From: RGIG4097 sp964599875
GTDB taxonomy: Bacteria > Bacillota > Clostridia > Christensenellales > CAG-917
Assembly: GCA_964599875.1 (NCBI GenBank)
Contig: CAZRHE010000013.1
Coordinates: 1-48,322 of the forward strand
Reading direction: 5' to 3'
DNA length: 48,322 bases
The notes under the pieces: generated by a model
What the model was told of the DNA's origin: nothing
The model's input: the letters and a program-made list of their open reading frames with translations, nothing else
The model's database searches: none
Translations under genes and position numbers: made by a program
Shown here: positions 16,197 to 23,722 of the stretch, one piece after another
Numbering within the stretch: position 1 is the stretch's first letter
Layout: every line of letters begins with the position of its first letter

Positions 16197-17154
16197 AGTT
16201 TTTTTGGATGCGTTCATAGACTCCTTGAAGGTTTTGGCGGTGCTTGTAGTCGTCAACTTTTTGGTTGCTCTCATCGAACCTAAAGTGGCGGGAAAAATCA
16301 ACCTCAAAGGGAGATTCGCGCCTCTTATCGGCACTGCGGTCGGGCTTATCCCGCAATGCGGTTTTTCCGTCGTCGCAACCGACCTTTATCAAAAAAGACA
16401 TATAACCGTCGGCACTCTTTTGGGCGTCTATCTCGCGACTTCGGACGAGGCGCTCCCTATTTTCCTTGCAAATCCCGATAAAGCGTTGCACGTGCTCCCT
16501 CTACTTGCGTTCAAATTCGCGATAGGTCTTATCGTCGGCTACACCGCGGATTTCGTCTATTCCAAGAGTAGAAAGGAAGTGGACGAGCACAACGAGCATT
16601 GCGACCATACTCCCGAAATCCACCTTGGGTGCTGTCATCACGAAATCGAACCCGAGCACCACGAGGACGGACACGATCATTCTCATTGCGGAGAGCCTTG
16701 CGGGGACGAAATCGAAAACAAGCGTCTTGAAAGAAAGGATAAAATCAAAAAGTACGTTTTGCACCCCCTCGTACATAGCGGGAAAATCTTCTTGTACGTG
16801 TTTGCGATAAACGTGATTTTCGGCGTGATAATCTATTTCATCGGAGAGGATAAATTCGTTGAATTTTTGCGCGCGAATAAGTACGTCGCTCCGCTGTTTG
16901 CGGTCATAGTCGGCGCGATTCCTAATTGCGCGTCTTCAGTCGTCATCAGCAACTTGTATCTGATAGGCGGACTTGGATTCGGCGCAACCCTCGGCGGACT
17001 ATGTATGAACGCGGGGCTGGGGTTTGCAGTCCTCTTCAAAAACACGAAATCCGCAAAAGAAAATTTGATTATATTCGGCGTTATGTTTATGGTTTCGGTG
17101 GCGGTTGCGTATGCGGTCGGAGCAATATTCGGATTCGACGTCCTTTCGATTTAG
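16189..17154 (+). CDS. Putative heavy-metal exporter (ArsP_2-like) with His/Cys-rich loop
   Basis: 321-residue membrane protein built as two related halves. The first has IPQCGFSVVATDLY and the second IPNCASSVVISNLY at equivalent places. This resembles the putative 10-TM heavy-metal or manganese exporter family (ArsP_2 type). Between the halves, about residues 130-185, lies a hydrophilic loop with about 11 His and 5 Cys that probably binds metal. It overlaps the recF end by 8 bases with no ribosome-binding site of its own at a normal distance, suggesting coupled translation. The metal transported is unknown. Confidence 0.8.
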   Translation: MGEVFLDAFIDSLKVLAVLVVVNFLVALIEPKVAGKINLKGRFAPLIGTAVGLIPQCGFSVVATDLYQKRHITVGTLLGVYLATSDEALPIFLANPDKALHVLPLLAFKFAIGLIVGYTADFVYSKSRKEVDEHNEHCDHTPEIHLGCCHHEIEPEHHEDGHDHSHCGEPCGDEIENKRLERKDKIKKYVLHPLVHSGKIFLYVFAINVIFGVIIYFIGEDKFVEFLRANKYVAPLFAVIVGAIPNCASSVVISNLYLIGGLGFGATLGGLCMNAGLGFAVLFKNTKSAKENLIIFGVMFMVSVAVAYAVGAIFGFDVLSI

Positions 17155-17333
17155 TATTTCGCAATCCAAAGTCGTTCGTTATTACGCGGTTTAAGTTTCA
17201 TTCTTTTCAAACGATAGGTTTCAAGCGCAATCGAAATACGCCTTGCGGCATACGAATTTCGACTTTTTTCGACGTATTTTGAAAATCGTTGAAAAATATG
17301 TGCGCATTTATATAATTTTTTGCAAAAAAACAG

Positions 17334-17362
17334 TTTACAACTATCAACCTTATCAATATAAT
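17334..17362 (+). promoter_or_regulatory. Promoter of the zinc-ribbon gene
   Basis: -35 TTTACA at 17334-17339, 17 bases, -10 TATAAT at 17357-17362. The first 14 bases are identical to those of the FGGY kinase promoter at 28487. Confidence 0.8.
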
Positions 17363-17391
17363 ATATGAAAAATTGAAAGTGAGGTATCGTC

Positions 17392-17895
17392 ATGGCTAAA
17401 TATAAAAAATGCCCTCGCTGCGAACTGAATTGGATTCTCGTCGAAAACGACCTTTGCGAAGTCTGCAAGGCAGAACTCGGCAGAGAAAGCAAACTCACCC
17501 TCATCGAGGACGATGACGACGAAGATCTTTTGAACGAACGCATTTGCCCTATTTGTAAGGTCAACTACCTCGAAGGCGACGAGGAAATTTGCCCTACCTG
17601 CAAAATGGAACAGGCAAACAAAAAAGACGAGGACGAAGACGATTGGTCCAAGTACGAAGAGGAAGACGATATCATCGACGACGACCTCTTGGGCGACGAG
17701 GAAGAAGATAAAATCTCTCTCTCCGAACTTCAAGAAGAGGAAGAGGCGGAAAACGACGACGAAGAAGAAGCGTTTGTGGACGACTTCGACGAGTCTTTCG
17801 TAGAATTCAAAGAAGGGGACTACGAAGAGGATGACGAAGACGACGATGATTTAGACGACTTCGACGACGACAAACCCCGCAAATCCAAAAAGTAA
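17392..17895 (+). CDS. Small protein with two zinc ribbons and a long acidic tail
   Basis: 167 residues, not recognised as a named family. The N-terminal 70 residues hold two treble-clef or ribbon-like CxxC pairs: CPRC with CEVC, then CPIC with CPTC. From about residue 75 the chain is almost entirely Asp/Glu, ending in a short basic KPRKSKK. It follows a strong promoter and a GAGG site and has its own terminator, so it is a single-gene unit. An acidic tail resembles RNA-polymerase delta or histone-chaperone tails in composition only. A role in nucleic-acid or polymerase binding is possible but unproven. Confidence 0.85.
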   Translation: MAKYKKCPRCELNWILVENDLCEVCKAELGRESKLTLIEDDDDEDLLNERICPICKVNYLEGDEEICPTCKMEQANKKDEDEDDWSKYEEEDDIIDDDLLGDEEEDKISLSELQEEEEAENDDEEEAFVDDFDESFVEFKEGDYEEDDEDDDDLDDFDDDKPRKSKK

Positions 17896-17920
17896 AATTA
17901 CCGTTTCAAATCACAAAACG

Positions 17921-17950
17921 AACTCCGCAATCCGCGGAGTTTTGTTTTGT
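17921..17950 (+). terminator. Terminator after the zinc-ribbon gene
   Basis: Eight-base arms 17921-17928 and 17934-17941, loop AATCC, then a T-rich run. Confidence 0.88.
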
Positions 17951-18139
17951 TGGGACGGCGTTCTTATTTTGCCGGGCGCTTGTAATTTAAAAAACGGCAT
18001 TTTTTGTTTACTCGGACGATTGTTAACGTTTTCAAAATCAATCCGTGCAATGAGATGAATATCATCTAAAAACAACCGCTCTATAATAGAAAAGTGGCAA
18101 AAAGGACAAAAATCTATTCTAAAATCGGAGCAGGGCGCA

Positions 18140-18185
18140 AAATAATAAGGAAACAACCCGTTACGAAAATCGTAGCGGGCTGTTT
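18140..18185 (-). terminator. Terminator after spo0A
   Basis: Sixteen-base arms 18151-18166 and 18170-18185 with two mismatched or wobble positions, followed on the minus strand by a T-rich run. Confidence 0.75.
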
Positions 18186-18211
18186 CTATGGAGCGATATT
18201 AGGGTATGATT

Positions 18212-18940
18212 TTAGGCTTCGAGGAGCATTTTGTCGGCAATAAGGGCGATAAATTCGCCGTTGGTGGGTTTTTCGTTCGGAGAATAGATTTTTATGCCGA
18301 ATATGTTGTTGATATTTTCGATTTTGCCTCTGTTCCACGCCACTTCTATCGCATGGCGGATTGCGCGTTCGACTTTTGAGGGGGAAGTGTTGAATCTTTC
18401 CGCAATCGAAGGGTAGAGTTTCTTTGTAATGCTGCTTATGACTTCAGGAGAATCAATGGTCATTTTGATTGCCTCGCGCAAGAATTGATAGCCTTTTATG
18501 TGTGCGGGGATGCCAACGGATATGAATAAGTTGGAAATCTTTTCGTCGAGGGATTTATTTTGAGAGGGTCTTTTCTTGTCGTCCGCGGACAAGTCGTCCA
18601 AAGTCTTTTTGAGGGTGTCGTAGTCGAACAGTTTTGCAAGAAAATAACTTGCGCCGTATCTGAACGCTTTTTGTACGAAACCGTCTGACGCCAGTTGCGA
18701 CATCATCACCACTACGGGCTCTCTGGATTTCAAAGATGCAAGCACGCCGAATCCGTCGAGTTCGGGCATAACTATGTCCAAAAGAAGAAAATCGGGCGAG
18801 GTTTTTTCTATGATGCGAAGCGCCTCCGCGCCGTTTCCTGCCAGTCCGACGACTTCATAATCGTCAGTCGTTTCGAAATATTCTTTCAAACTTGTCGAAA
18901 GTCCGACGTTATCATCTGCAATTACAATTCTTTTTTTCAT
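18212..18940 (-). CDS. spo0A: Sporulation master regulator Spo0A
   Basis: 242 residues from the ATG at 18940, which follows CGGAGGAA; the frame is open 48 codons further up without support. The receiver domain has the acidic pocket ADDN (Asp9, Asp10), phospho-acceptor Asp about 55 in LLLDIVMPELDG, Ser about 81 and Lys about 103. Lys103 is followed by Leu instead of the usual Pro. The C-terminal DNA-binding domain contains YPSIAERFNT, VERAIRHAIEVAWNRG and KPTNGEFIALIADK, which is diagnostic of Spo0A. It controls entry into sporulation and, in Clostridia, is phosphorylated by orphan kinases. It is a single-gene unit. Confidence 0.96.
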   Translation of the reverse strand: MKKRIVIADDNVGLSTSLKEYFETTDDYEVVGLAGNGAEALRIIEKTSPDFLLLDIVMPELDGFGVLASLKSREPVVVMMSQLASDGFVQKAFRYGASYFLAKLFDYDTLKKTLDDLSADDKKRPSQNKSLDEKISNLFISVGIPAHIKGYQFLREAIKMTIDSPEVISSITKKLYPSIAERFNTSPSKVERAIRHAIEVAWNRGKIENINNIFGIKIYSPNEKPTNGEFIALIADKMLLEA

Positions 18941-19398
18941 AATTTCCTCCGAAATTTTGTTTATTTTGATTTTAACATAAGAATTTTCTAAAAAAGCGCG
19001 CACAAAAACACCAAAAACGACTGTTTTTGTCACATTATATATTTTTTTGTTTTTTGGTTGGAATTTTGCTTGATTTGCAACCATTTATTGACTTTATTAT
19101 ATCTCAAAACTGCGCTATGGCAAGCAAATTTTACAATTTTTTTCAAAAAAATTTAAATAAATTAAAATTCGACAATATTATACATTTTTCGCGCAGATTA
19201 AGCGCAGAAATCCGCCCGCCCCGCAAAACTTTCCTTTTGGGTTGATATGGTTCGCTTCCGCGGGATTCTTCGGCGCGCGCTTTTCTTCGGGTGTAAACGT
19301 CACTCCTCGTGAACTCATAAGGTCCCATTGCGGAAGTGTTCTTCATTCCTTATTTAATCATTAAGCAAAAATAGAGAGTGAAAATTTGTCGACTATTA
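18941..19398. other. AT-rich intergenic region with a repeat remnant
   Basis: Divergent gap between spo0A and the LRR gene. The left half is AT-rich and should hold the spo0A promoter, which I could not fix with confidence. Bases about 19230-19350 are GC-richer and contain a GTTCGCTTCCGCG-like string resembling 9075-9095 in the dnaN-dnaA gap, so it may be a piece of the same dispersed repeat. No gene is supported here. Confidence 0.4.
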
Positions 19399-19427
19399 TT
19401 GAAATCGCAGGCGAATAGTGATATCAT
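19399..19427 (+). promoter_or_regulatory. Promoter of the LRR gene
   Basis: -35 TTGAAA at 19399-19404, 17 bases, -10 TATCAT at 19422-19427. An AAAGGAG site follows before the ATG at 19461. Confidence 0.65.
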
Positions 19428-19460
19428 AAAAATACTACGAAAGGAGATTAAAAGGATATC

Positions 19461-20708
19461 ATGCCCTACGTGCCCGAAAGCAAAGACGGGATTTGCCCCG
19501 AATATTCCGAAAGCGGAATAATGTCGTCGTCAGAAACGGCAAAACCCGATGACGCAAAACAAAAGAGGATAGATTTTTTGACTAAGCCGACGGTCATAGA
19601 CGGCACTTTATATCTCCCTAAAGGAATAAAGGAAGTCAAGGCGGGTGAATTCAGAGAACGCACTGATTTTACAAGCATAATTATCCCTGACGGTGTGAAA
19701 AGCATAGGCGCACTTGCCTTCTTTAATTGCAGCAGACTTACGAGCGTGGCGATTCCTAAAAGCATAACGAACATAGATGATATGGCCTTTGAGCTTTGTA
19801 GTGAATTGACAAACATAACAATCCCGGCTAGCGTGACGAGAATAGGTCGTCGTGCCTTCCGCGATTGCCGCAAACTTGCGAGCGTAACAATTTCTAACGG
19901 CGTAACGAACATAGACGATGGGGCTTTCCAATCTTGTAGCAGACTTACGAGCATAACAATTCCCGACAGCGTGACGCGCATCGGTGATGACGCTTTCCGT
20001 GGCTGCAAGGGACTTACAAGCATAACAATTCCCGACAGTGTGACGGATATAAGAAGTGGTATCTTTAGTTCTTGCACAGGACTCACAAGCATAACAATCC
20101 CGAACAGCGTAACAAATATAGATTTTTGGTCCTTCTCTAGATGCAGTGGACTTACGGATATAACAATCCCAGACAGTGTGACGAGCATCGGTTCTTGGTC
20201 CTTCTGGGGATGCACGGGACTGACAAGCATAACAATTCCGAACAGCGTGACGAGCATAGGAGAATATGCCTTCCGTGAATGCACGGGACTGACTAGCATA
20301 ATGGTTGCGGAAGGGAACTCAATATATCACAGTGCCGGAAATTGTTTGATAGAAACCGAAAGTAAAACTTTGATTGTAGGTTGTAAAACCAGCGTTATTC
20401 CTAACGATGGTAGCGTGACGGATATTGGCATGGGTGCCTTCTTGGGATGCACGGGACTGACAAGCATAACAATTCCCTACAGTGTGACGAGCATAGGCGA
20501 GAGTGCCTTACGTAGTTGCACGGGACTCACAAGCATCACTATCCCCGACAGCGTAGCGAGGATTGATGAATACGCCTTCGAGTGTTGCACTCATCTTAAA
20601 ACAGTAATAATTGCCGATGGCGCAAGTGGAATAGATAAAGATGCATTCAAAGGAACCCCGTGGGCAAAAAGCTTAAAAAGCCAATTGATATTACGCGCGC
20701 ATAAATAA
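19461..20708 (+). CDS. BspA-type leucine-rich-repeat protein (LRR_5)
   Basis: 415 residues. From about residue 65 to the end it is made of about 13 tandem 23-residue repeats of the form LTSITIPDSVTSIGxxAFxxC, the BspA/Treponema LRR_5 type that forms a curved solenoid. One repeat is interrupted by an insertion (about residues 275-310). There is no signal peptide, LPXTG or membrane segment, so it may stay in the cytoplasm or be released by an unknown route. The repeats are highly alike at the DNA level, which favours copy-number change. Relatives bind host or bacterial surfaces; here the partner is unknown. Confidence 0.9.
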   Translation: MPYVPESKDGICPEYSESGIMSSSETAKPDDAKQKRIDFLTKPTVIDGTLYLPKGIKEVKAGEFRERTDFTSIIIPDGVKSIGALAFFNCSRLTSVAIPKSITNIDDMAFELCSELTNITIPASVTRIGRRAFRDCRKLASVTISNGVTNIDDGAFQSCSRLTSITIPDSVTRIGDDAFRGCKGLTSITIPDSVTDIRSGIFSSCTGLTSITIPNSVTNIDFWSFSRCSGLTDITIPDSVTSIGSWSFWGCTGLTSITIPNSVTSIGEYAFRECTGLTSIMVAEGNSIYHSAGNCLIETESKTLIVGCKTSVIPNDGSVTDIGMGAFLGCTGLTSITIPYSVTSIGESALRSCTGLTSITIPDSVARIDEYAFECCTHLKTVIIADGASGIDKDAFKGTPWAKSLKSQLILRAHK

Positions 20709-20770
20709 AAGCGCCAAATTATACAAAACGGTTAATATTTTAGCCGTTAAAACAAGGATGAATGAATATA

Positions 20771-20788
20771 GCCCGACTTTCGTCGGGC
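20771..20788 (-). terminator. Hairpin after the 186-residue gene
   Basis: Perfect 7-base arms 20771-20777 and 20782-20788 with a 4-base loop, just past the stop of the minus-strand gene. The U-tract is weak, so termination may be inefficient. Confidence 0.5.
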
Positions 20789-20792
20789 AAGG

Positions 20793-21353
20793 TTACCATT
20801 TCGAATAATCAAATTCAATAGGAGTTTTGTTTTCTTTTTCAGCCAAAACCCTAATCGCATTTTGGAATATGATATATTCTTGCGGAATTTCTGCGTTCTG
20901 AAATTCAAGTCGGGACCAACTGCAATTCTTAATCTTTTTTACGTCGTCAACGTTGATGCCGTAATCGTTTGCCGACTCTACGACAACGGCAACCATTTTT
21001 CTGTCCATCGGGCAATGACAATGCTTAAAGTTTTCACGGCGATCATTATTTTGATATGCAGTAATAAACATATATTTGCACGTCATATTTATGAGTTTTT
21101 GACAGTTGCCGAATTTGAAAACGTGGTTGTTGTTTTCGTCGGTGAACGCTTCCCAAACCGCTCTTGCCGTTTTTTCAAAGTCCGCAACGCCACCATTAAT
21201 AATATTATCAACGTAATCCTTGACTGCTTGTTTAGCCTTTACGTTATTGCGCAACCATTCCCTATCTCCGCTGAACGCCGTGCGAATTGTGGCATCTCGC
21301 ATCGCCAATTCATAGACAAAATTGAAAATTGCCTTATCTGTTGCGATACCCAT
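20793..21353 (-). CDS. Hypothetical accessory protein (186 aa)
   Basis: 186 residues, soluble, mostly helical by appearance, with no family I can name. Notable features are KFGNCQKLINMTCKYMF in the middle and a HCHCPMDRK string that could bind metal. A GGGAGG site precedes the ATG. It is second in a minus-strand pair, 23 bases after the 78-residue repeat protein, and the pair is preceded by a large nested inverted repeat. The unit sits between house-keeping genes and looks like an accessory insertion. No function is proposed. Confidence 0.75.
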   Translation of the reverse strand: MGIATDKAIFNFVYELAMRDATIRTAFSGDREWLRNNVKAKQAVKDYVDNIINGGVADFEKTARAVWEAFTDENNNHVFKFGNCQKLINMTCKYMFITAYQNNDRRENFKHCHCPMDRKMVAVVVESANDYGINVDDVKKIKNCSWSRLEFQNAEIPQEYIIFQNAIRVLAEKENKTPIEFDYSKW

Positions 21354-21376
21354 AAATTCCTCCCGGTTTTGCGATA

Positions 21377-21613
21377 TTAGACGATAACCGCCCTAAAATC
21401 GCCGTTCCAATCTACTTTTTTCAATTTGATATCTTCACCATATTGGACGATTTTAATCTTAATTTTTTTGCCGTTACTTCCCCAATCGACTTGTTGAAAG
21501 CGCATGTCTTCGCCCCAGTCAACCATTTTGACCTTGATATCTTCGCCCCAATCGACGACTTGCAACGTAATCGTTTGACCTTGCAACATTTTGAAACTTG
21601 CTTTTGAATACAT
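21377..21613 (-). CDS. Tiny five-repeat protein (VDWGED repeats)
   Basis: 78 residues made almost wholly of five tandem units of about 11 residues, such as VVDWGEDIKVK, MVDWGEDMRFQ, QVDWGSNGKKIKIK, IVQYGEDIKLK and KVDWNGDFRAV. Alternating hydrophobic and charged residues suggest short beta strands stacked in a compact repeat fold. There is no signal peptide or membrane segment. A strong AGGAGGT site precedes the ATG. It is co-directional with, and 23 bases before, the 186-residue gene. I do not recognise the family; the repeat pattern is read directly from the sequence. Confidence 0.75.
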   Translation of the reverse strand: MYSKASFKMLQGQTITLQVVDWGEDIKVKMVDWGEDMRFQQVDWGSNGKKIKIKIVQYGEDIKLKKVDWNGDFRAVIV

Positions 21614-21697
21614 AATTACCTCCTAAATAAAAGAATATCGGACGCAAAATGCACCCGATACGTCGGCAAAATATAACAAGTGCATTCCGCTTGATTT
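21614..21697. other. Leader of the small accessory unit
   Basis: Bases between the 78-residue gene and the nested inverted repeat. They contain the ribosome-binding site and an AT-rich stretch; I could not define a promoter with confidence. Confidence 0.4.
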
Positions 21698-21795
21698 GCT
21701 ACGATCATTAATTCATCAGATAAGACTATGAACGCAGACATACACTTGTTACCAAGGTAATAAGTGTCCTAACTGATGAATATTAAAATCGTAGC
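21698..21795. repeat. Nested inverted repeat, possible structured RNA or cruciform
   Basis: Three nested arm pairs are read directly: 21698-21705 with 21788-21795 (8 bases, perfect), 21711-21719 with 21773-21781 (9 bases, perfect), and 21742-21752 with 21757-21767 (11 bases, one G-T) closing a CAAG loop. The asymmetry is a 22-base gap on the left and 5 on the right between the inner two stems. No T tract follows in either direction, so it is not a simple terminator. It lies upstream of the small accessory unit on the minus strand. It could be a regulatory leader, an independent small RNA or a recombination site. Confidence 0.6.
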
Positions 21796-21913
21796 GTATT
21801 CAGTATACATCCTTCGAGGGCGATTGTCAATTTCAAAATAAGGCGGATAGGGCACTGATTCTATCGCACGGATTTTGGATATCTATATACTCTAAATAAA
21901 CTTTTTTCCGTTT

Positions 21914-21942
21914 TTTACTTTACTTTTTTCTTTATATATTAT
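21914..21942 (+). promoter_or_regulatory. Promoter of rpsF-ssb-rpsR
   Basis: -35 TTTACT at 21914-21919, 17 bases, -10 TATTAT at 21937-21942. A leader of about 70 bases follows with an AAAGGAGG ribosome-binding site before rpsF. Confidence 0.6.
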
Positions 21943-22018
21943 ATTATGTCAAGGCATCGAAAGACGGTGCAATATCCTTTCTCTGCAAAGAGACACAAGT
22001 CCAAAAGGAGGTAATGCT

Positions 22019-22297
22019 ATGAATAAGTACGAAATTCTCTACATTATTCGTTGCGACATCGACGATGACCAAAAACAAGCGGTCGTAGACAAGTACGAGC
22101 AACTTGCGGCATCCATCGGCACTCTTATCGACCTCGACAAATGGGGCGTCAAGAAGTATGCTTATGAGATCGACAAGAAATCCGAAGGCTACTACGTTCT
22201 CATGAACGTCGAATGCACGGTTGAAGCTCGTGACGAAATCGACAGACAAATGGGCATTGATGACAACGTCGTAAGAAGTATGTTCATCAAGAAGTAA
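22019..22297 (+). CDS. rpsF: Small ribosomal subunit protein bS6
   Basis: 92 residues with the S6 features: MNKYEILYIIR at the start, WGVKKYAYEI in the middle and the VRSMFIKK end. S6 binds S18 on the 30S platform. It is first of the classical rpsF-ssb-rpsR operon and starts after a near-perfect AAGGAGG site. Confidence 0.97.
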   Translation: MNKYEILYIIRCDIDDDQKQAVVDKYEQLAASIGTLIDLDKWGVKKYAYEIDKKSEGYYVLMNVECTVEARDEIDRQMGIDDNVVRSMFIKK

Positions 22298-22318
22298 GAG
22301 ACAAGTTAAGGAGTAAGT

Positions 22319-22711
22319 ATGAACAAAGTATTTTTGATTGGTAATTTAACGAAAGACCCGGAATTGTCTACTACTAACAACGGCGTTAAATTCTGCAAGT
22401 TCACCCTTGCAGTTTCAAGAAACTATTCCAAAGACGGCAAGAGAGAAACAGATTTCCTCCCCGTCGTAGTTTGGAGAGCACAAGCAGACAACTGCGCAAG
22501 ATATCTCAAGAAGGGTAGCAAGGCTGCAATTTGCGGCTCCGTTCAAACCCGTTCTTACGACGGCACCGACGGCAATCGTCGCTTCGTCACCGAGATAGCG
22601 GCAGACGAAGTCCAATTCCTCTCCACCCGCAACGATGGCGAAAGAGAGATGCTCGACGGCGGAGTCGATTTCGACGAACTTCGTCCCATCGATGAAGATC
22701 TCCCCTTCTAA
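22319..22711 (+). CDS. ssb: Single-stranded DNA-binding protein
   Basis: 130 residues. An OB-fold (MNKVFLIGNLTKDPEL, FLPVVVWRAQADNCARYLKKGSKAAICGSVQ) is followed by a short acidic linker and the protein-interaction tip DEDLPF. It is shorter than most SSBs because the linker is brief. It coats single-stranded DNA in replication and repair and lies in its usual place between rpsF and rpsR. Confidence 0.96.
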   Translation: MNKVFLIGNLTKDPELSTTNNGVKFCKFTLAVSRNYSKDGKRETDFLPVVVWRAQADNCARYLKKGSKAAICGSVQTRSYDGTDGNRRFVTEIAADEVQFLSTRNDGEREMLDGGVDFDELRPIDEDLPF

Positions 22712-22735
22712 TCGAATTATTAAGGAGTTATAAAA

Positions 22736-22993
22736 ATGGCAGATACAACCAACGAAGTAAAAGTCCCGCGTCCCGTAAAACGCGTCCCCAAAAAGAAAGT
22801 GTGCATCTTCTGCGTTGAACATATCGACGATATCGATTACAAAGACACCGCAAAACTTCGCCGTTTCATCACCGAGAAAGGCAAAATCCTTCCTCGCAGA
22901 ATGAGTGGCGTTTGCGCAAAACATCAACGTGGTCTTGCAACCGCAATCAAGAGAGCAAGAGTCATGGCTCTTCTTCCCTACAAAGCAGACTAA
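22736..22993 (+). CDS. rpsR: Small ribosomal subunit protein bS18
   Basis: 85 residues. The S18 core is obvious: IDYKDTAKLRRFITEKGKIL, RRMSGVCAKHQRGLATAIKRARVMALLP. Two cysteines near the start (CIFC) plus a third in GVC suggest the zinc-binding type. It is last gene of the operon, with a strong terminator 20 bases on. Confidence 0.97.
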   Translation: MADTTNEVKVPRPVKRVPKKKVCIFCVEHIDDIDYKDTAKLRRFITEKGKILPRRMSGVCAKHQRGLATAIKRARVMALLPYKAD

Positions 22994-23013
22994 TAATTAT
23001 TCAGTCCCAACTC

Positions 23014-23042
23014 AAAGCCTCCGACTCTCGGAGGCTTTTTCA
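23014..23042 (+). terminator. Terminator after rpsR
   Basis: Perfect 11-base arms 23014-23024 and 23028-23038 with a 3-base loop and T tail. Confidence 0.92.
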
Positions 23043-23167
23043 TACTCTCCTATCAAAACCCATATCTATAAATTTGCTTTTTCCGTTTAATATAAACACA
23101 ATATTTGATAAATCGGCGGTTCTGGGGCGTTTGTGCGGAAGAGGGAAAGGGGAATGGTGAGAAATGC

Positions 23168-23196
23168 TTGAAATTGGGGGCGGGGTGGTGTACAAT
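23168..23196 (+). promoter_or_regulatory. Promoter of dut
   Basis: -35 TTGAAA at 23168-23173, 17 bases, -10 TACAAT at 23191-23196. The expected start point lies about 9 bases before the ATG at 23212, a very short leader. Confidence 0.65.
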
Positions 23197-23211
23197 GAGA
23201 GTGGTGATAAT

Positions 23212-23646
23212 ATGAAAGTTAGAATAAAGAAACTTAATGAAAAGGCAATCGTGCCGACGTATGGTACGGAGTTTTCCGCAGGGGCGGATTTGTATGCGCG
23301 TTTGGACGAGGCGGTCGCGATTGGTGCGGGGCAGACGAAGTTTATATCTACGGGGCTGGCGGTTGAAATTCCCGTCGGATACGTAGGGCTTGTGTATGCG
23401 CGCAGCGGACTTGCGTCGAAAAAAGGGCTTGCGCCTGCGAATAAGGTGGGCGTTATAGACAGCGACTATCGAGGAGAAATTATGGTTGCGCTTTACAATC
23501 AGTCCTCTGAAGAGCGCGTCGTAGAAGACGGAGAAAGGATTGCGCAAATGGTTATCGCGCCTTATATCAAAGCGGATTTCGAAGTTTCGGAAACACTGGA
23601 AGACACCGCAAGAGGAGAGGGCGGATTCGGAAGCACCGGAAAATAA
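23212..23646 (+). CDS. dut: dUTP diphosphatase (dUTPase)
   Basis: 144 residues from the ATG at 23212; the frame is open 16 codons upstream, but the promoter lies there. Trimeric dUTPase motifs are complete: AGADLYA (motif 1), ARSGLASKKG (2), GVIDSDYRGEI (3), GERIAQMVIAPY (4) and the C-terminal RGEGGFGSTGK (5). It hydrolyses dUTP to dUMP and PPi, keeping uracil out of DNA and feeding thymidylate synthesis. It is a single-gene unit with its own promoter. Confidence 0.96.
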   Translation: MKVRIKKLNEKAIVPTYGTEFSAGADLYARLDEAVAIGAGQTKFISTGLAVEIPVGYVGLVYARSGLASKKGLAPANKVGVIDSDYRGEIMVALYNQSSEERVVEDGERIAQMVIAPYIKADFEVSETLEDTARGEGGFGSTGK

Positions 23647-23669
23647 AACGAAAAATTGACTTATAAAAA

Positions 23670-23697
23670 ATCCCCGATTTTCGTCGGGGGTTTTATT
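23670..23697. terminator. Bidirectional terminator between dut and the AlkD-like gene
   Basis: A stem around 23671-23677/23684-23690 has A's on one side and T's on the other, so it can serve both convergent genes. Confidence 0.85.
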
Positions 23698-23722
23698 TTG
23701 CGGAAGGGGAATTTTCGAGTGA

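Larger units (their letters stand above)
17896..18211. other. Intergenic region between convergent genes
   Basis: 316 bases between the zinc-ribbon gene and spo0A. It holds one terminator at each end (17921-17950 and 18140-18185). In the AT-rich middle no gene or RNA is evident. Confidence 0.6.

Noticed and set aside
21698..21795. Integron attC site, retron RNA or 6S RNA
   Set aside because: Core attC sequences, a reverse transcriptase gene and the 6S length and bubble are all missing.
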